Source: Xylophilus sp. GW821-FHT01B05
GTDB lineage: Bacteria; Pseudomonadota; Gammaproteobacteria; Burkholderiales; Burkholderiaceae_C
Direction of reading: 5' to 3'
Assembly: GCA_038961845.1 (NCBI GenBank)
Contig: CP152408.1
Coordinates: 5,580,001 to 5,644,000, forward strand
DNA length: 64,000 bases
Shown in pieces: positions 47,941 through 57,377 of this stretch. The stretch's first letter is position 1. Every line of letters begins with the position of its first letter. Made by a program: the position numbers and the translations under genes. The notes under the pieces were generated by a model. That model ran no database searches, was not told where the DNA came from, and saw nothing but the letters and a program-made list of their open reading frames with translations.

Positions 47941-48187
47941 CGATCTTGATTTTTGCGTCCAACCTCGCGGTTGAACAAAACTCATAAAAAAAGAAATTGA
48001 AGTGAACTTCACTTCTATTCTCATGAGCGTTTAAAAGTCTTGCGACTTAGTTCCAAAGAACTTGGCAGTCACCTTCAAACGCCCACGCTTATCGGCTGTA
48101 TATTTTTAATGATCCCAGAAAACAAACCAAAACACCTCAGCGTCTCAATCCATCTTCTTAACCTCGCTGCGATCAGCGAAGCCTTGA

Positions 48188-48217
48188 ATTCTAGCACGGC
48201 TTTTTAAGTACCGTCAA
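48188..48217 (-). promoter_or_regulatory. Candidate rrn promoter, innermost
   Basis: TTGACG (48212-48217) and TAGAAT (48188-48193) with 18-bp spacing on the minus strand, the best -35 of the four blocks. Confidence 0.65.
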
Positions 48218-48305
48218 ACTTTTTTCTCAACCACCTTCGATTCGCTTTGATCAGCACCGCCTTGCGGCAACATCAATCTCACCAACCGTTTTAGCTGAGC
48301 CTTCG

Positions 48306-48311
48306 ATTCTA
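48306..48311 (-). promoter_or_regulatory. Candidate rrn -10 element, second block
   Basis: TAGAAT on the minus strand followed by CGAAGGCTCAGCTA. The -35 is unclear. Confidence 0.45.
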
Positions 48312-48411
48312 GCACGAGTTTTTCAACTCAACCACAATCTTTTTGCTCCGACTTCTCAGTCAATCCGCTTTGCAGCAATTAACCAATCCACCGTTTTTAG
48401 CAGAGCCTTCG

Positions 48412-48417
48412 ATTATA
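48412..48417 (-). promoter_or_regulatory. Candidate rrn -10 element, third block
   Basis: Consensus TATAAT on the minus strand followed by CGAAGGCTCTGCTA. The -35 is unclear. Confidence 0.5.
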
Positions 48418-48551
48418 TACCGCTTTTGCGTTACTACTGAAATGATATTTGAATCTCTTCAAAATCTAATCAGCAACTAATCCAAGGCCTTGCCCACTTC
48501 ACGACTTCCAACCAACCCTTCTCAGGGCAGCTCTCAGTAGCGAAGCCCTCG

Positions 48552-48581
48552 ACTATAGCACGGGAAGTTTGGCGTGCACAA
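48552..48581 (-). promoter_or_regulatory. Candidate rrn promoter, outermost
   Basis: TTGTGC (48576-48581) and TATAGT (48552-48557) with 18-bp spacing on the minus strand, followed by CGAGGGCTTCGCTA. Confidence 0.55.
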
Positions 48582-48600
48582 GGCCCACGAAGGGGCCTGC

Positions 48601-49554
48601 TCAAGCCCCTGCCAGGGAGGCCTCCAGTGCGTCGACGAACATGGCTGCGACATCGAAGCCGGCTTGCTGCTGGATCTCTTGGAAGCAGGTGGGGCTGGTG
48701 ACGTTGATTTCGGTGACTTTGTCGCCGATGACGTCCAGGCCGATCAGCAACAGGCCGCGCGCGAACAGGGCCGGGCCCAGGGCTTCGGCGATTTCACGGT
48801 CTCTATTGGTAAGAGGCCGAGCCACGCCTTTGCCACCGGCCGCCAGGTTGCCGCGCACTTCTCCGCCCTGGGGGATGCGCGCCAGGCAGTACGGTGCGGG
48901 TTTGCCGCCGATGATCAGGATGCGCTTGTCGCCCTCTGCGATGGCCGGCAGGAATTTCTGGACCATCACCGTTTGCGCGCCGTCGCGGTTCAGGGTTTCG
49001 GTGATGGAGCCCAGGTTCAGGCCGTCGTCCTTGACGCGGAAGATGCCCATGCCGCCCATGCCGTCGAGCGGCTTCAGGATGATGTCGCGGTGCTCGGCGT
49101 GGAAGGCGCGGATGGCGTCGGCGCTACGGGTCACCAGCGTGGGGCCGATGAACTGCGGAAACTCCATGATGGCGAGCTTCTCTGGATGGTCGCGCAGTGC
49201 ACGCGGCTTGTTGAAGACGCGCGCGCCTTCGCGCTCGGCCTGCTCGAGCAGATGGGTGGCGTAGAAGTATTCGGAGTCGAAGGGCGGATCCTTGCGCATC
49301 AGGACGGCGCCGAAGCTGTTCAGCGCCTGGGGCTGCGCAACCGCTTCTGCGCTGAACCAGTTCACTGCGTCGCCAGTGAGGCGCAGGTTCTGCACGACCG
49401 CCGTGACCTGGCCGCCGCTTTGCCAGGCCAGGTCTTGCGGGCCGCAGGCCGCCAGCGTGTGGCCGCGCCGCTGCAGCTCTCGCATCATGGCGAACGTGGT
49501 GTCCTTGTAGATCTTGAAGGTGTCGAGCGGATCGGCGATGAACAGGATGTGCAT
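48601..49554 (-). CDS. gshB: Glutathione synthetase
   Basis: A 317-residue ATP-grasp ligase joining gamma-glutamylcysteine and glycine. Family blocks are MHILFIADPLDTFKIYKDTTFAMM, VLMRKDPPFDSEYFYATHLLE, the ATP-grasp DIILKPLDGMGGMGIFRV and VMVQKFLPAIAEGDKRILIIGG. The glycine-rich loop GGEVRGNLAAGGKG and GLDVIGDKVTEINVTSPTCFQEI follow. The length matches E. coli GshB (316). gshA lies 4.3 kb away on the same strand beyond three other genes, so the glutathione genes are not one operon here. Confidence 0.97.
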   Translation of the reverse strand: MHILFIADPLDTFKIYKDTTFAMMRELQRRGHTLAACGPQDLAWQSGGQVTAVVQNLRLTGDAVNWFSAEAVAQPQALNSFGAVLMRKDPPFDSEYFYATHLLEQAEREGARVFNKPRALRDHPEKLAIMEFPQFIGPTLVTRSADAIRAFHAEHRDIILKPLDGMGGMGIFRVKDDGLNLGSITETLNRDGAQTVMVQKFLPAIAEGDKRILIIGGKPAPYCLARIPQGGEVRGNLAAGGKGVARPLTNRDREIAEALGPALFARGLLLIGLDVIGDKVTEINVTSPTCFQEIQQQAGFDVAAMFVDALEASLAGA

Positions 49555-49581
49555 GGTGCGGCAGCAAGTGGTGGCGCGCAG

Positions 49582-50760
49582 TCAGGAGCGCTGCGGCCGG
49601 GCCCGGTATTGTTGTACGAAGAGCGCAATCGCGCCTGCGACCACGCCCCAGAAGGCTGAGCCGATGCCGGCTATTGCGACGCCACTGAGCGTGACGAGGA
49701 AAGTAATGGTGGCGGCTTCGCGGTGAGTGTCGTCGCGCAGGGCCGATGCCAGCCCGCCGCCGATGGTGCCGAGCAAGGCCAGCCCGGCGATGGCCGCCAC
49801 CAGTTCTGGGGGGAAGGCGGTGAGCAAGCCGGTGACAGCCGCGCCAAAGATGCCGATCAATACATAGAGTGCGCCGCAGCACACGGCGGCGGTGTAGCGG
49901 CGCGCCGGGTCAGGATGCGCCTCGCGGCCCATGCAGATGGCCGCGGTGATGGCGCTCAGGTTCAGCGCAAAGGCGCCGAAGGGCGCGAGCACCAGGGTGA
50001 CCAGGCCGGTGAGGGTGATGACCTTGGAGACCGGCATGCTGTAGCCAGCGGCGCGGATGGCCGCGACACCAGGCAGGTTCTGCGATGCCATGGTGACCAC
50101 AAACAGCGGCAGCGCCAGGCTGATGACGGCCTGCCAATGGAATGCCGGTGCGATGAAGACCGGTTTTGCCAGGTCAAAATGCCACTGAGCCGAGACCAGG
50201 TCTCCGCGTATAGCTACGAAAACAATAGCGACCAACAACGTGACCGGCACGGCATAGCGCGGCGCGAGCCGGCGCGCCAGCAGATAGGCCAGCAGCATGC
50301 TGCCGACCAGCGGCAGCGCCGTGCCGGCGGCGGCAAAGGCCTGCAGGCCGAAGCGCGCGAGCACGCCGGCCAGCAGGGCCGAGGCGATGGCGACGGGGAT
50401 GCGGTTCATGACGCGTTCGAACCAGCCGGTGGCGCCAACCAGCACCACCAGCGCGGCGCTGACCAGAAAGGCGCCAACGGCATCGTTCAAGCCAAAGCCG
50501 CTGCCCGCGACGGCCAGCACGGCGGCGCCCGGCGTGCTCCAGGCAACCATCACCGGCTGGCGCCACCAGAGCGAGGGCAGGGCCGAGCACAGGCCCATGC
50601 CCAGGCCCAGCGCCCACATCCATGAGCTGATCACCTCAGACCCGGCGCCAAAGGCGCGCGCGGCCTGGAACACGATGGCGACCGAGCTGGTGAAACCCAC
50701 CAGTACCGCCACAAAACCGGCGGTGGCCGCCGACAAACTCAGATCCCTGAAGAACCGCAT
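49582..50760 (-). CDS. Benzoate/H+ symporter, BenE family
   Basis: A 392-residue transporter with about 11-12 hydrophobic segments. BenE family signatures include QPVMVAWSTPGAAVLAV near residue 70 and LPLFVVTMASQNLPGVAAIRAAGY with SMPVSKVITLTGLVTLVLAPFGAFALNLSAITAAICMG. BenE proteins import benzoate in Acinetobacter and Pseudomonas; no benzoate catabolic genes are present here, so the substrate is open. It lies 27 bp upstream of gshB on the same strand. A GCTA-N9-TAGC palindrome is embedded in the coding region at 50213-50229. Confidence 0.93.
   Translation of the reverse strand: MRFFRDLSLSAATAGFVAVLVGFTSSVAIVFQAARAFGAGSEVISSWMWALGLGMGLCSALPSLWWRQPVMVAWSTPGAAVLAVAGSGFGLNDAVGAFLVSAALVVLVGATGWFERVMNRIPVAIASALLAGVLARFGLQAFAAAGTALPLVGSMLLAYLLARRLAPRYAVPVTLLVAIVFVAIRGDLVSAQWHFDLAKPVFIAPAFHWQAVISLALPLFVVTMASQNLPGVAAIRAAGYSMPVSKVITLTGLVTLVLAPFGAFALNLSAITAAICMGREAHPDPARRYTAAVCCGALYVLIGIFGAAVTGLLTAFPPELVAAIAGLALLGTIGGGLASALRDDTHREAATITFLVTLSGVAIAGIGSAFWGVVAGAIALFVQQYRARPQRS
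50213..50229. repeat. AT-rich interrupted palindrome inside the BenE-family gene
   Basis: GCTACGAAAACAATAGC; it encodes part of a VAIVFVAIRGD stretch in a periplasmic or loop region. Confidence 0.7.
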
Positions 50761-50844
50761 GTCTCCATCTCCCCCTTATATGAAGGGCGCCATTGTGCGA
50801 GCAGGGCATGTCTCTTGCTGAACCCGCAGCGACTGGAGATACCT

Positions 50845-51768
50845 GTGCCCAATCCAACGTTTACCGGAGCCTTGCCGCACCACGGCCGTTTTGGCTATGC
50901 GCCGATCACGCGCCGCCCCGACTACGCCTGGCCGGGCGGCGCGCGGCTGGCGGTGTACCTGGGCTTCAATATTGAGCACTTTGCCTTTGGCGAGGGGCTG
51001 GGCGCCAACATCGGGCCAGCGTCGCCGCAGCCCGACGTGCTCAATTACACGTGGCGCGAATACGGCAACCGCGTCGGCGCCTGGCGCTGCCTGGAGCTGT
51101 TCGATCAATTGGGCCTGCCAGCCGGCGCACTTATCAATACCGCGCTGTATGCGCATTGCCCGGAACTGGTGGCGGCGCTGGTGGCGCGCGGCGATGAGCT
51201 GATCGGCCATGGCCACAGCAATGCCGAGCGCCAGGGCGCGCTGGACGAGGCGGGCGAGCGCGCCCTGCTGGCGCACTGCCGCAGCCGCATCGCCACGGAG
51301 AGCGGCCAGGCGCCGGATGGCTGGCTGTCGCCGTGGATATCCGAGACCCCGCGTACGCCCGATCTGCTGGCCGAGACCGGCTACCGCTACACGCTGAACT
51401 GGTGCCACGACGACCAGCCCGTGCCGATGCGCACCCGCGGCGGCCAGCGCCTGTGGTCGGTGCCCTACCCGCAGGAGCTCAACGACATCCCGGCGATCGT
51501 GCACCGCCAGATGGATGCGGCGGCGTTTACCGCCATGGTGATCGACAACTTCGACGAGATGCGCCTGCAGTCACAGGCGCAACCGCTGGTGATGGGGCTG
51601 GCGCTGCATCCCTACATCGTCGGCCAGCCCTACCGGCTGCGCCACCTGCGCCGCGCGCTGGAGCACCTGGCGCGGGCCCGGGATGCGGGCGACATCTGGT
51701 TCACCACGCCTGGCGCGATCTGCCGCCATGTGGATGCCCTGGCTGCCGAGCGGCCCGGGGAATTTTGA
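50845..51768 (+). CDS. Polysaccharide deacetylase family protein (PuuE-like)
   Basis: A 307-residue NodB-fold hydrolase. Metal-site blocks are LGFNIEHFAFG, LIGHGHSNAERQG and the later WLSPWISETPRTPDLLAETGYRYTLNWCHDDQPVPM with YPQELNDIPAIV. These match the PuuE/allantoinase-like branch, whose members hydrolyse cyclic amides or act on unknown substrates, rather than chitin deacetylases; there is no signal peptide. I use the GTG at 50845, preceded by CTGGAG, in place of the TTG at 50815. It is divergent from the BenE-family gene across 84 bp. Confidence 0.88.
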   Translation: MPNPTFTGALPHHGRFGYAPITRRPDYAWPGGARLAVYLGFNIEHFAFGEGLGANIGPASPQPDVLNYTWREYGNRVGAWRCLELFDQLGLPAGALINTALYAHCPELVAALVARGDELIGHGHSNAERQGALDEAGERALLAHCRSRIATESGQAPDGWLSPWISETPRTPDLLAETGYRYTLNWCHDDQPVPMRTRGGQRLWSVPYPQELNDIPAIVHRQMDAAAFTAMVIDNFDEMRLQSQAQPLVMGLALHPYIVGQPYRLRHLRRALEHLARARDAGDIWFTTPGAICRHVDALAAERPGEF

Positions 51769-51782
51769 TGAAATACGCCTCT

Positions 51783-51803
51783 AGCCCAGGCACAGCCTGG
51801 GCT
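51783..51803. repeat. AGCCCAGG-N5-CCTGGGCT intergenic hairpin, copy 4 (inverted orientation)
   Basis: Loop CACAG. It lies in the 61-bp gap between convergent deacetylase and kup genes and is probably a terminator for both. It is followed by the palindrome at 51808. Confidence 0.8.
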
Positions 51804-51807
51804 ATTA

Positions 51808-51824
51808 GCTACTTATTTAATAGC
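51808..51824. repeat. AT-rich interrupted palindrome, deacetylase/kup gap
   Basis: GCTACTTATTTAATAGC, identical to the copy at 24700-24716. Confidence 0.75.
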
Positions 51825-51829
51825 ACCAC

Positions 51830-53797
51830 TCAGATTTCGATCTTCGACCCCAGCTCCACCACCGCGTTGTTGGGCAGGTGCAGGAAGTCGGCCGCGCCGC
51901 TGGCATTGCGGTGCATCTGGGCAAACAGTTTCTCGCGCCAAGGCGCCATGCCGCGGCCCATGGTGGGGATCACGGTGTCGCGCGAGAGGAAGTAGCTGAC
52001 CACCATCGGCTCCATGTCGCAGCCGCGCCCGCTCAGTTGCGACAGCGCCTTGGGCAGGTCCGGGTCATTCTTGAAGCCGTAGTGCACCACCACCTGCCAG
52101 CAGTCATGGCCAAGCGGCTCGACTTCCAGCCGGCGGTCCAGGCCGATCCAGGGCTTCTCGTGGTTGCGCACCGTGACGAACAGGTTCTGCGCATGCAGCA
52201 CCTTGTTGTGCTTGAGGTTGTGGAGCAGCGCATTGGGCACGGCGCCCGGCTCGGCGGTGAGGAACACCGCCGTGCCCTCGACCCGGGTCGGCGGGCTGAC
52301 AAAGACCGCGTCGAGGAAGCCGGGCAGGTCGATCGCGTCGGCGTGCATCTTCTCGTTGAGCAGCTCGCGGCCACGCTTCCAGGTCATCATCAATGTGAAG
52401 ACGCAGCCCCCGATCAACAGCGGGAACCAGCCGCCGATGAACAGCTTGAGCAGGTTGGAGCTGAAGAACGCCAGGTCGATGACAAAGAACGCGCCGGTGG
52501 CGGCGATGCACAGCGGCAGCGGGTACTTCCAGCCGTAGCGGATCACGAAGAAGGTCAGGATGGTGGTGATCAGCATGTCCAGCGTCACCGCAATGCCATA
52601 GGCCGCCGCCAGGTTGCTGGACGAACGGAAGGTCACCACGGCCAGTACGATGGCCACGAACAGCCCCCAGTTGACGAAGGGGATGTAGATCTGCCCGGCC
52701 TCGCGCACGCTGGTGTGCTGGATATTGAGGCGCGGCAGGTAGCCCAGCTGGATCACCTGCTTGGTGATGCTGAAGGCGCCCGAGATCAGCGCCTGCGAGG
52801 CGATCACGGTGGCCATGGTGGCCAGCAGCACCAGCGGGATCAGCGCCCATTCGGGCGCCATGCGAAAGAACGGGTTCTGCACCGCGCTTGGGTCGGCCAG
52901 CAGCAGCGCGCCCTGGCCAAAGTAATTGAGCGTGAGTGCCGGCATGGCCACGGCGAACCAGGCCAGGCGGATCGGCCGCTTGCCGAAGTGGCCCAGGTCG
53001 GCGTAGAGCGCCTCGGCGCCGGTCACGCACAGCACCATCGCGCCCAGGATGATGAAAGTGATCAGCGGCTGGTGCCAGATGAAGAGCAGCGCGTAATAGG
53101 GGTTGAGCGCCTTCAGAATCTCGGGGTGGCCAGCGATGTGCATCACGCCCAGCGCCGCAATGACGATGAACCAGGTGAGCGTAATCGGCCCGAAGAACTT
53201 GCCGATGCCGCCAGTGCCGCGCTTTTGCACCGCAAACAGCGCAAACAGCACCACCAGCGTCAGCGGGATCACGTAGTTGCGGAATTCAGGCGACACCACC
53301 TCCAGGCCTTCCACCGCCGACAGCACCGAGATCGCCGGGGTGATGACGCCGTCGCCATAGAACAGCGAGGTGCCAAAGATGCCCACCACCAGCAGCACGC
53401 GGCGCAGCCGGGGCTTGTCTTTTACCGCCTGCGAGGCCAGCGCCAGCATGGCCACCAGCCCGCCTTCGCCGTTGTTGTCGGCCCGCAGCACCAGCACCAC
53501 GTACTTGAGCGAGACGATGACCACCAATGTCCAGAAGAACATGGACAGCACGCCATAGATGCTCTCGTGGTTGAACGGCACGTGCCCGGCATGGAACACC
53601 TCCCGCATCGCATAGAGCACGCTGGTGCCGATGTCGCCGTAGACGACGCCGATGGCGCCCAGGGTCAGAGCCGGGAGGGTCGATTTGGAGGTAGCGGACA
53701 CGAAGCGCGGGTGCGGCGGCCACCCTTGCGTGGCGACGGGCCGAAAGTCTTGCCGCGTCGACGGGGCAGGCCGTCCTGGTTGCTGGGGGACCGCCAT
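51830..53797 (-). CDS. kup: Low-affinity K+ transporter Kup
   Basis: A K+/H+ symporter of 655 residues from the ATG at 53797, or 623 from a GTG at 53701, which matches the family length (E. coli Kup is 622) better. Hallmarks are [83 protein letters not shown] and [11 protein letters not shown]. About 12 membrane segments are followed by a cytoplasmic C-terminal domain. It converges on the deacetylase gene and follows gshA by 81 bp on the same strand. Confidence 0.96.
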   Translation of the reverse strand: MAVPQQPGRPAPSTRQDFRPVATQGWPPHPRFVSATSKSTLPALTLGAIGVVYGDIGTSVLYAMREVFHAGHVPFNHESIYGVLSMFFWTLVVIVSLKYVVLVLRADNNGEGGLVAMLALASQAVKDKPRLRRVLLVVGIFGTSLFYGDGVITPAISVLSAVEGLEVVSPEFRNYVIPLTLVVLFALFAVQKRGTGGIGKFFGPITLTWFIVIAALGVMHIAGHPEILKALNPYYALLFIWHQPLITFIILGAMVLCVTGAEALYADLGHFGKRPIRLAWFAVAMPALTLNYFGQGALLLADPSAVQNPFFRMAPEWALIPLVLLATMATVIASQALISGAFSITKQVIQLGYLPRLNIQHTSVREAGQIYIPFVNWGLFVAIVLAVVTFRSSSNLAAAYGIAVTLDMLITTILTFFVIRYGWKYPLPLCIAATGAFFVIDLAFFSSNLLKLFIGGWFPLLIGGCVFTLMMTWKRGRELLNEKMHADAIDLPGFLDAVFVSPPTRVEGTAVFLTAEPGAVPNALLHNLKHNKVLHAQNLFVTVRNHEKPWIGLDRRLEVEPLGHDCWQVVVHYGFKNDPDLPKALSQLSGRGCDMEPMVVSYFLSRDTVIPTMGRGMAPWREKLFAQMHRNASGAADFLHLPNNAVVELGSKIEI

Positions 53798-53878
53798 TGT
53801 GCGCCCAGGCGCCCCAAAACCATGCGTCGGCAGCGGCGGATGTTGCAGCGCAACAACCCGTCCGGCGCCGGTGCAGGG

Positions 53879-55174
53879 CTATTCGTAGATCTCGGCTTCG
53901 GGGTTGGTGGCCTCAAGCTCGTAGCTGGCCGCCAGCATGGCCAGCCGGCCGATCACGCCGTACATATAGAAACGATTGGGCGCATCGGCGGCCGATTTGC
54001 CGCCCGGCTGCAGCAGGTGGGCGCTGTCGTCGAACTCCAGCGGCTGGAAGCTGGCGCCGGGCGCGTTGAGGTTCTCGTCCACGCCGCGCTCGCCGTGCAC
54101 CCGGTAGAAGCCGCCGACCACGTAGCGGTCCATCATGTAGACCACCGGCTCGGCCACGCTCTCGCCGATGCGCTCGTTGGTCAGCACGCCTTCCTGGATG
54201 ATCACGTTGCTGACCGCCTGGCCGTCCTTGATGACGCCCATCTTGTTCTTGGCCTTGCGCGTCAGCGCGTCCAGGTCCTTGGCGTCGCGCACCGTCATGA
54301 TGCCCATGCCGTAGGTGCCGTTGTCGGCCTTGACCACCACAAACGGCTTCTCGTTGATGCCGTATTCCTTGTACTTGCGCTTGATCTTGGCCAGCAGGGT
54401 GTCGACATTGCTGGTCAGGCAGTCCATGCCCGAGCCGTCGGAGAAATCGACCTCGCCGCACTTGCCGAACATCGGGTTGATCAGCCACGGGTCTATGCCC
54501 AGCAGCTTGCCAAAGCGCTTGGACACCTCTTCGTAGCTCTGGAAGTGGTTGCTCTTGCGGCGCACCGACCAGCCCGCGTGCAGCGGCGGCAGCAGGTACT
54601 GCTCGTGCAGGTCTTCCAGGATGCCGGGGGCGCCAGCCGACAGGTCGTTGTTCAGCAGGATGGTGCAGGGATCGAAATCCTTCAGCCCCAGCCGGTGCTG
54701 CGAGCGGATCACCGGCTCCAGCGTGACGCGGCCGCCATTGGGCAGGTCGACCACGGTGGATTCCTTGACCTCCGGGCTGATCGAGCCCACGCGCACATTG
54801 AGCCCGGCCATGTGGAAGATGCGCACCAGTTGCGCCACGTTCTGCAGGTAGAACACGTTGCGCGTGTGGTTCTCGGGGATCACCAGCAGGTTGCGCGCCT
54901 CGGGGCAGATCTTCTCGATGGCGGCCATCGCCGCCTGCACCGCCAGCGGCAGCATCTGCTGCGTGAGGTTGTTCCAGCCGCCGGGGAAGAGATTGGTGTC
55001 TACCGGCGCCAGCTTGAAGCCGGCATTGCGGATATCGACCGAGCTGTAGAACGGCGGCGTGTGCTCCATCCATTCAAGGCGGAACCAGCGCTCGATGGCC
55101 GGCATGGAGTCAATGACGCGTTGTTCGAGTTCGTTGATCGGGCCGGTGAGCGCCGTGATGAGATGCGGAACCAT
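53879..55174 (-). CDS. gshA: Glutamate-cysteine ligase, Thiobacillus type
   Basis: A 431-residue first enzyme of glutathione synthesis, of the class typical of betaproteobacteria and Thiobacillus, not homologous in architecture to E. coli GshA. Family blocks are MVPHLITALTGPINELEQRVIDS, TPPFYSSVDIRNAGFKLAPVDTNLFPGGWNNL, NHTRNVFYLQNVA, the lysine-rich KPFVVVKADNGTYGMGIMTVRDA and IIQEGVLTNERIGESVAEPVVYMMDRYVVGGFYR. The start at 55174 (MVPHL) gives the family N-terminus; the frame extends to 55249. A nested hairpin lies in the 118-bp leader. Confidence 0.95.
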   Translation of the reverse strand: MVPHLITALTGPINELEQRVIDSMPAIERWFRLEWMEHTPPFYSSVDIRNAGFKLAPVDTNLFPGGWNNLTQQMLPLAVQAAMAAIEKICPEARNLLVIPENHTRNVFYLQNVAQLVRIFHMAGLNVRVGSISPEVKESTVVDLPNGGRVTLEPVIRSQHRLGLKDFDPCTILLNNDLSAGAPGILEDLHEQYLLPPLHAGWSVRRKSNHFQSYEEVSKRFGKLLGIDPWLINPMFGKCGEVDFSDGSGMDCLTSNVDTLLAKIKRKYKEYGINEKPFVVVKADNGTYGMGIMTVRDAKDLDALTRKAKNKMGVIKDGQAVSNVIIQEGVLTNERIGESVAEPVVYMMDRYVVGGFYRVHGERGVDENLNAPGASFQPLEFDDSAHLLQPGGKSAADAPNRFYMYGVIGRLAMLAASYELEATNPEAEIYE

Positions 55175-55220
55175 GCGGCCCTCGTGTCGTGTGTGTCGGG
55201 AAAGGCGGAGCGAATTGTAG

Positions 55221-55276
55221 GGATATGAGGTCACTTGCCCGGTGTGCAAGGGTAAGCACGCCGGGCTTTCATATCC
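55221..55276. promoter_or_regulatory. Nested inverted repeats between proA and gshA
   Basis: GGATATGA (55221-55228) with TCATATCC (55269-55276) encloses GCCCGG (55237-55242) with CCGGGC (55261-55266). It could be the proA terminator or a leader structure of gshA. Confidence 0.5.
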
Positions 55277-55292
55277 GCACTCGCCAGCCCCG

Positions 55293-56573
55293 TCAGACGC
55301 GGATTTCGCCGTCTCCCAGCACCACCCACTTGAGCGAGGTCAGCCCCTCCAGCCCGACCGGGCCGCGGGCGTGGAACTTGTCGGTACTGATGCCGATTTC
55401 CGCCCCCAGCCCGTACTCGAAGCCATCCGCGAAGCGGGTACTCGCATTGACCATAACGCTGGCCGAATCGACCTCGCGCAAAAAACGCTGGGCATGCACG
55501 TGGTCGCGCGTGAGGATGGCGTCGGTGTGGTGGGACGAATAGCGGTTGATGTGCGCAATCGCCTCGTCCACGCCCGCCACCACCTTGACGCTGATGATGG
55601 GCGCCAGGTATTCCTCGGACCAATCCGCCTCGGTGGCGTCGGCCAATTGGGCGCCCGGCACCTCCGCCAGAATGGCGCGCGCCTCGGCGTCGCAGCGCAT
55701 CTCCACGCCCTTGCCCGCGTAGACCGCACCGATCAGGGGCAGGAAGGCCGCCGCCACGCCGCGCGCCACCAGCAGGCCTTCACTGGCATTGCAGGGGCTG
55801 TACTTCTGCGTCTTGGCGTTGTCTGCCACCTTGACCGCCATGGCGATGTCACACGGGTCGTCCACATAGGTGTGGCAGTTGCCGTCCAGGTGCTTGATGA
55901 CCGGCACCTTGGCCTCGCGGCTGATGCGCTCGATCAGGCTCTTGCCGCCGCGCGGGATGATCACGTCAACGTAATCGGGCATGGCAATGAGCTGGCCCAC
56001 GGCCTCGCGGTCGGTGGTGGCCACCATCTGTACCGCGTCAGCCGGCAGGCCGGCCTCTTCCAGCGCCTGCTGCACCAGCACGGCCAGCGCCTTGTTGGAG
56101 TCGATCGCCTCCGAGCCGCCACGCAATATGCAGGCATTGCCGCTCTTGATCGACAGGCTGGCGGCCTCAATGGTCACATTGGGGCGGCTCTCGAAGATCA
56201 TGCCAAACACGCCCAACGGCACGCGCATCTGGCCCACGCGGATGCCGCTGGGCTGCTGCTTCAGGCCGCTGAGCTCGCCGATCAGCTCCGGCATGGCGGC
56301 CAGTTGCTCGCAGCCCTGGGCCACGGTCTCTATCACCTTGGGCGTGAGGCGCAGGCGGTCCACCATGGGCGCGGCCAGGCCGGCGGCCTCGGCGCGGGTC
56401 AGGTCCTTGGCGTTTTCAGCGGCCAGCGCCGGGCCAGCCTCGCGCAGGCGCCGTGCCAGCGCCTTCAGCGCGCGGTTCTTGGTGGCGGCGTCGGCCCGCG
56501 CCATCAGGGCGGAAGCAGCCCGGGCCTGCACACCGAGGGTCTGGACGTATTCGGCAACGTTGAGAGCGTTCAT
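55293..56573 (-). CDS. proA: Gamma-glutamyl phosphate reductase
   Basis: A 426-residue enzyme of proline synthesis that reduces gamma-glutamyl phosphate to the semialdehyde using NADPH. Family features are [32 protein letters not shown], the cofactor region [12 protein letters not shown], the catalytic Cys in [27 protein letters not shown] and the end [19 protein letters not shown]. The start at 56573 ([14 protein letters not shown]) gives the family length; the open frame extends upstream to 57341 only as an antisense run. proB is not in the window. It is divergent from the solute-binding protein gene. Confidence 0.97.
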   Translation of the reverse strand: MNALNVAEYVQTLGVQARAASALMARADAATKNRALKALARRLREAGPALAAENAKDLTRAEAAGLAAPMVDRLRLTPKVIETVAQGCEQLAAMPELIGELSGLKQQPSGIRVGQMRVPLGVFGMIFESRPNVTIEAASLSIKSGNACILRGGSEAIDSNKALAVLVQQALEEAGLPADAVQMVATTDREAVGQLIAMPDYVDVIIPRGGKSLIERISREAKVPVIKHLDGNCHTYVDDPCDIAMAVKVADNAKTQKYSPCNASEGLLVARGVAAAFLPLIGAVYAGKGVEMRCDAEARAILAEVPGAQLADATEADWSEEYLAPIISVKVVAGVDEAIAHINRYSSHHTDAILTRDHVHAQRFLREVDSASVMVNASTRFADGFEYGLGAEIGISTDKFHARGPVGLEGLTSLKWVVLGDGEIRV

Positions 56574-56642
56574 GGCGGGCATTTTCTCACGCGGCCTATT
56601 TCCCCGAGGCGCTAGCATCGTCGCCTCACTCCGGGAAACGCC

Positions 56643-57377
56643 ATGCCACTGCCAGCCGCCGTCCGCGCCGCCTTCACCCCGAAAGGCCACCTGCGCGCCT
56701 CCATCAACCTGGGCAACCCGATCCTGGCCGGCATTGATCCGGCCACTGGCGCGCCGGTCGGCGTGTCGGTCGACCTGGCGCGCGGCTTTGCTGCACAACT
56801 GGACTGCATCCTGGAGTTGGTGGTGTTCAACACCGCCGGCGAGTCGGTCGACGCGGTGACCAAGGAGCAGGCCGACATCGGCTTTTTTGCCATCGATCCG
56901 TTGCGCGGCGCCGGCATTGCCTTTACCGCAGCCTATGTGCTGATCGAAGGCAGCTACCTGGTGAAGAATGGCTCGCCCCTGCACAGCAATGCCGAGGTGG
57001 ACCGCGCCGGCCAGCGCGTGGCGGTGGGCAAGGGCAGCGCCTATGACCTGTTCCTGACGCGCGAGCTGAAGGCGGCGGAGATCGTGCGCGCGCCCTCCTC
57101 GCCCGCCGTGGTCGACACCTTTCTGGCGCAAGGCCTGGAGGTCGCCGCCGGCGTGCGCCAGCAACTGGAGGCCGATGCGCGCCGCCTGCCCGGCCTGCGC
57201 CTGCTGCCGGGGCGCTTCATGGTGATCCAGCAGGCCATGGGCCTGCCCAAGGGCCGTGGCGACGCGGCCGCCACAGCGCTGGCCCGCTATGTGGAAGAGC
57301 AGAAGGCCAGCGGCTTCGTGGCTGCGGCGCTGAAGCGGCATGGCATCCAGGGTGCCTCGGTGGCGCCCGCCGCCTGA
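56643..57377 (+). CDS. Solute-binding protein family 3 domain protein without signal peptide
   Basis: A 244-residue protein with the amino-acid-type ABC binding-protein fold: [89 protein letters not shown] and [36 protein letters not shown]. No signal peptide precedes the domain, and no in-frame upstream extension exists, so the product is probably cytoplasmic or mis-started. Ligand unknown. Its stop TGA abuts the stop of the convergent kinase gene with no gap (TGATCA). Confidence 0.85.
   Translation: MPLPAAVRAAFTPKGHLRASINLGNPILAGIDPATGAPVGVSVDLARGFAAQLDCILELVVFNTAGESVDAVTKEQADIGFFAIDPLRGAGIAFTAAYVLIEGSYLVKNGSPLHSNAEVDRAGQRVAVGKGSAYDLFLTRELKAAEIVRAPSSPAVVDTFLAQGLEVAAGVRQQLEADARRLPGLRLLPGRFMVIQQAMGLPKGRGDAAATALARYVEEQKASGFVAAALKRHGIQGASVAPAA

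Larger units (their letters stand above)
47941..48600 (-). promoter_or_regulatory. rrn leader and upstream promoter region
   Basis: 660 bp without genes, AT-rich compared with the surroundings. Read on the minus strand it contains four blocks, each made of a -10-like hexamer followed by a near-identical start region of the form (T)CGAAGGCT-CNGCTA. They lie about 106-140 bp apart. The stretch 47941-48120 is the 16S leader, with short inverted repeats such as AGTGAAGTTCACT. Downstream of gshB the outermost promoter begins only about 20 bp from that gene's stop. Confidence 0.75.

Noticed and set aside
51878..55228. 1116-codon open frame on the plus strand across the kup and gshA region
   Set aside because: It is antisense to kup and gshA, which are clear genes. 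Its His/Gln/Arg/Ala-rich product is typical of the antisense of GC-rich coding DNA.
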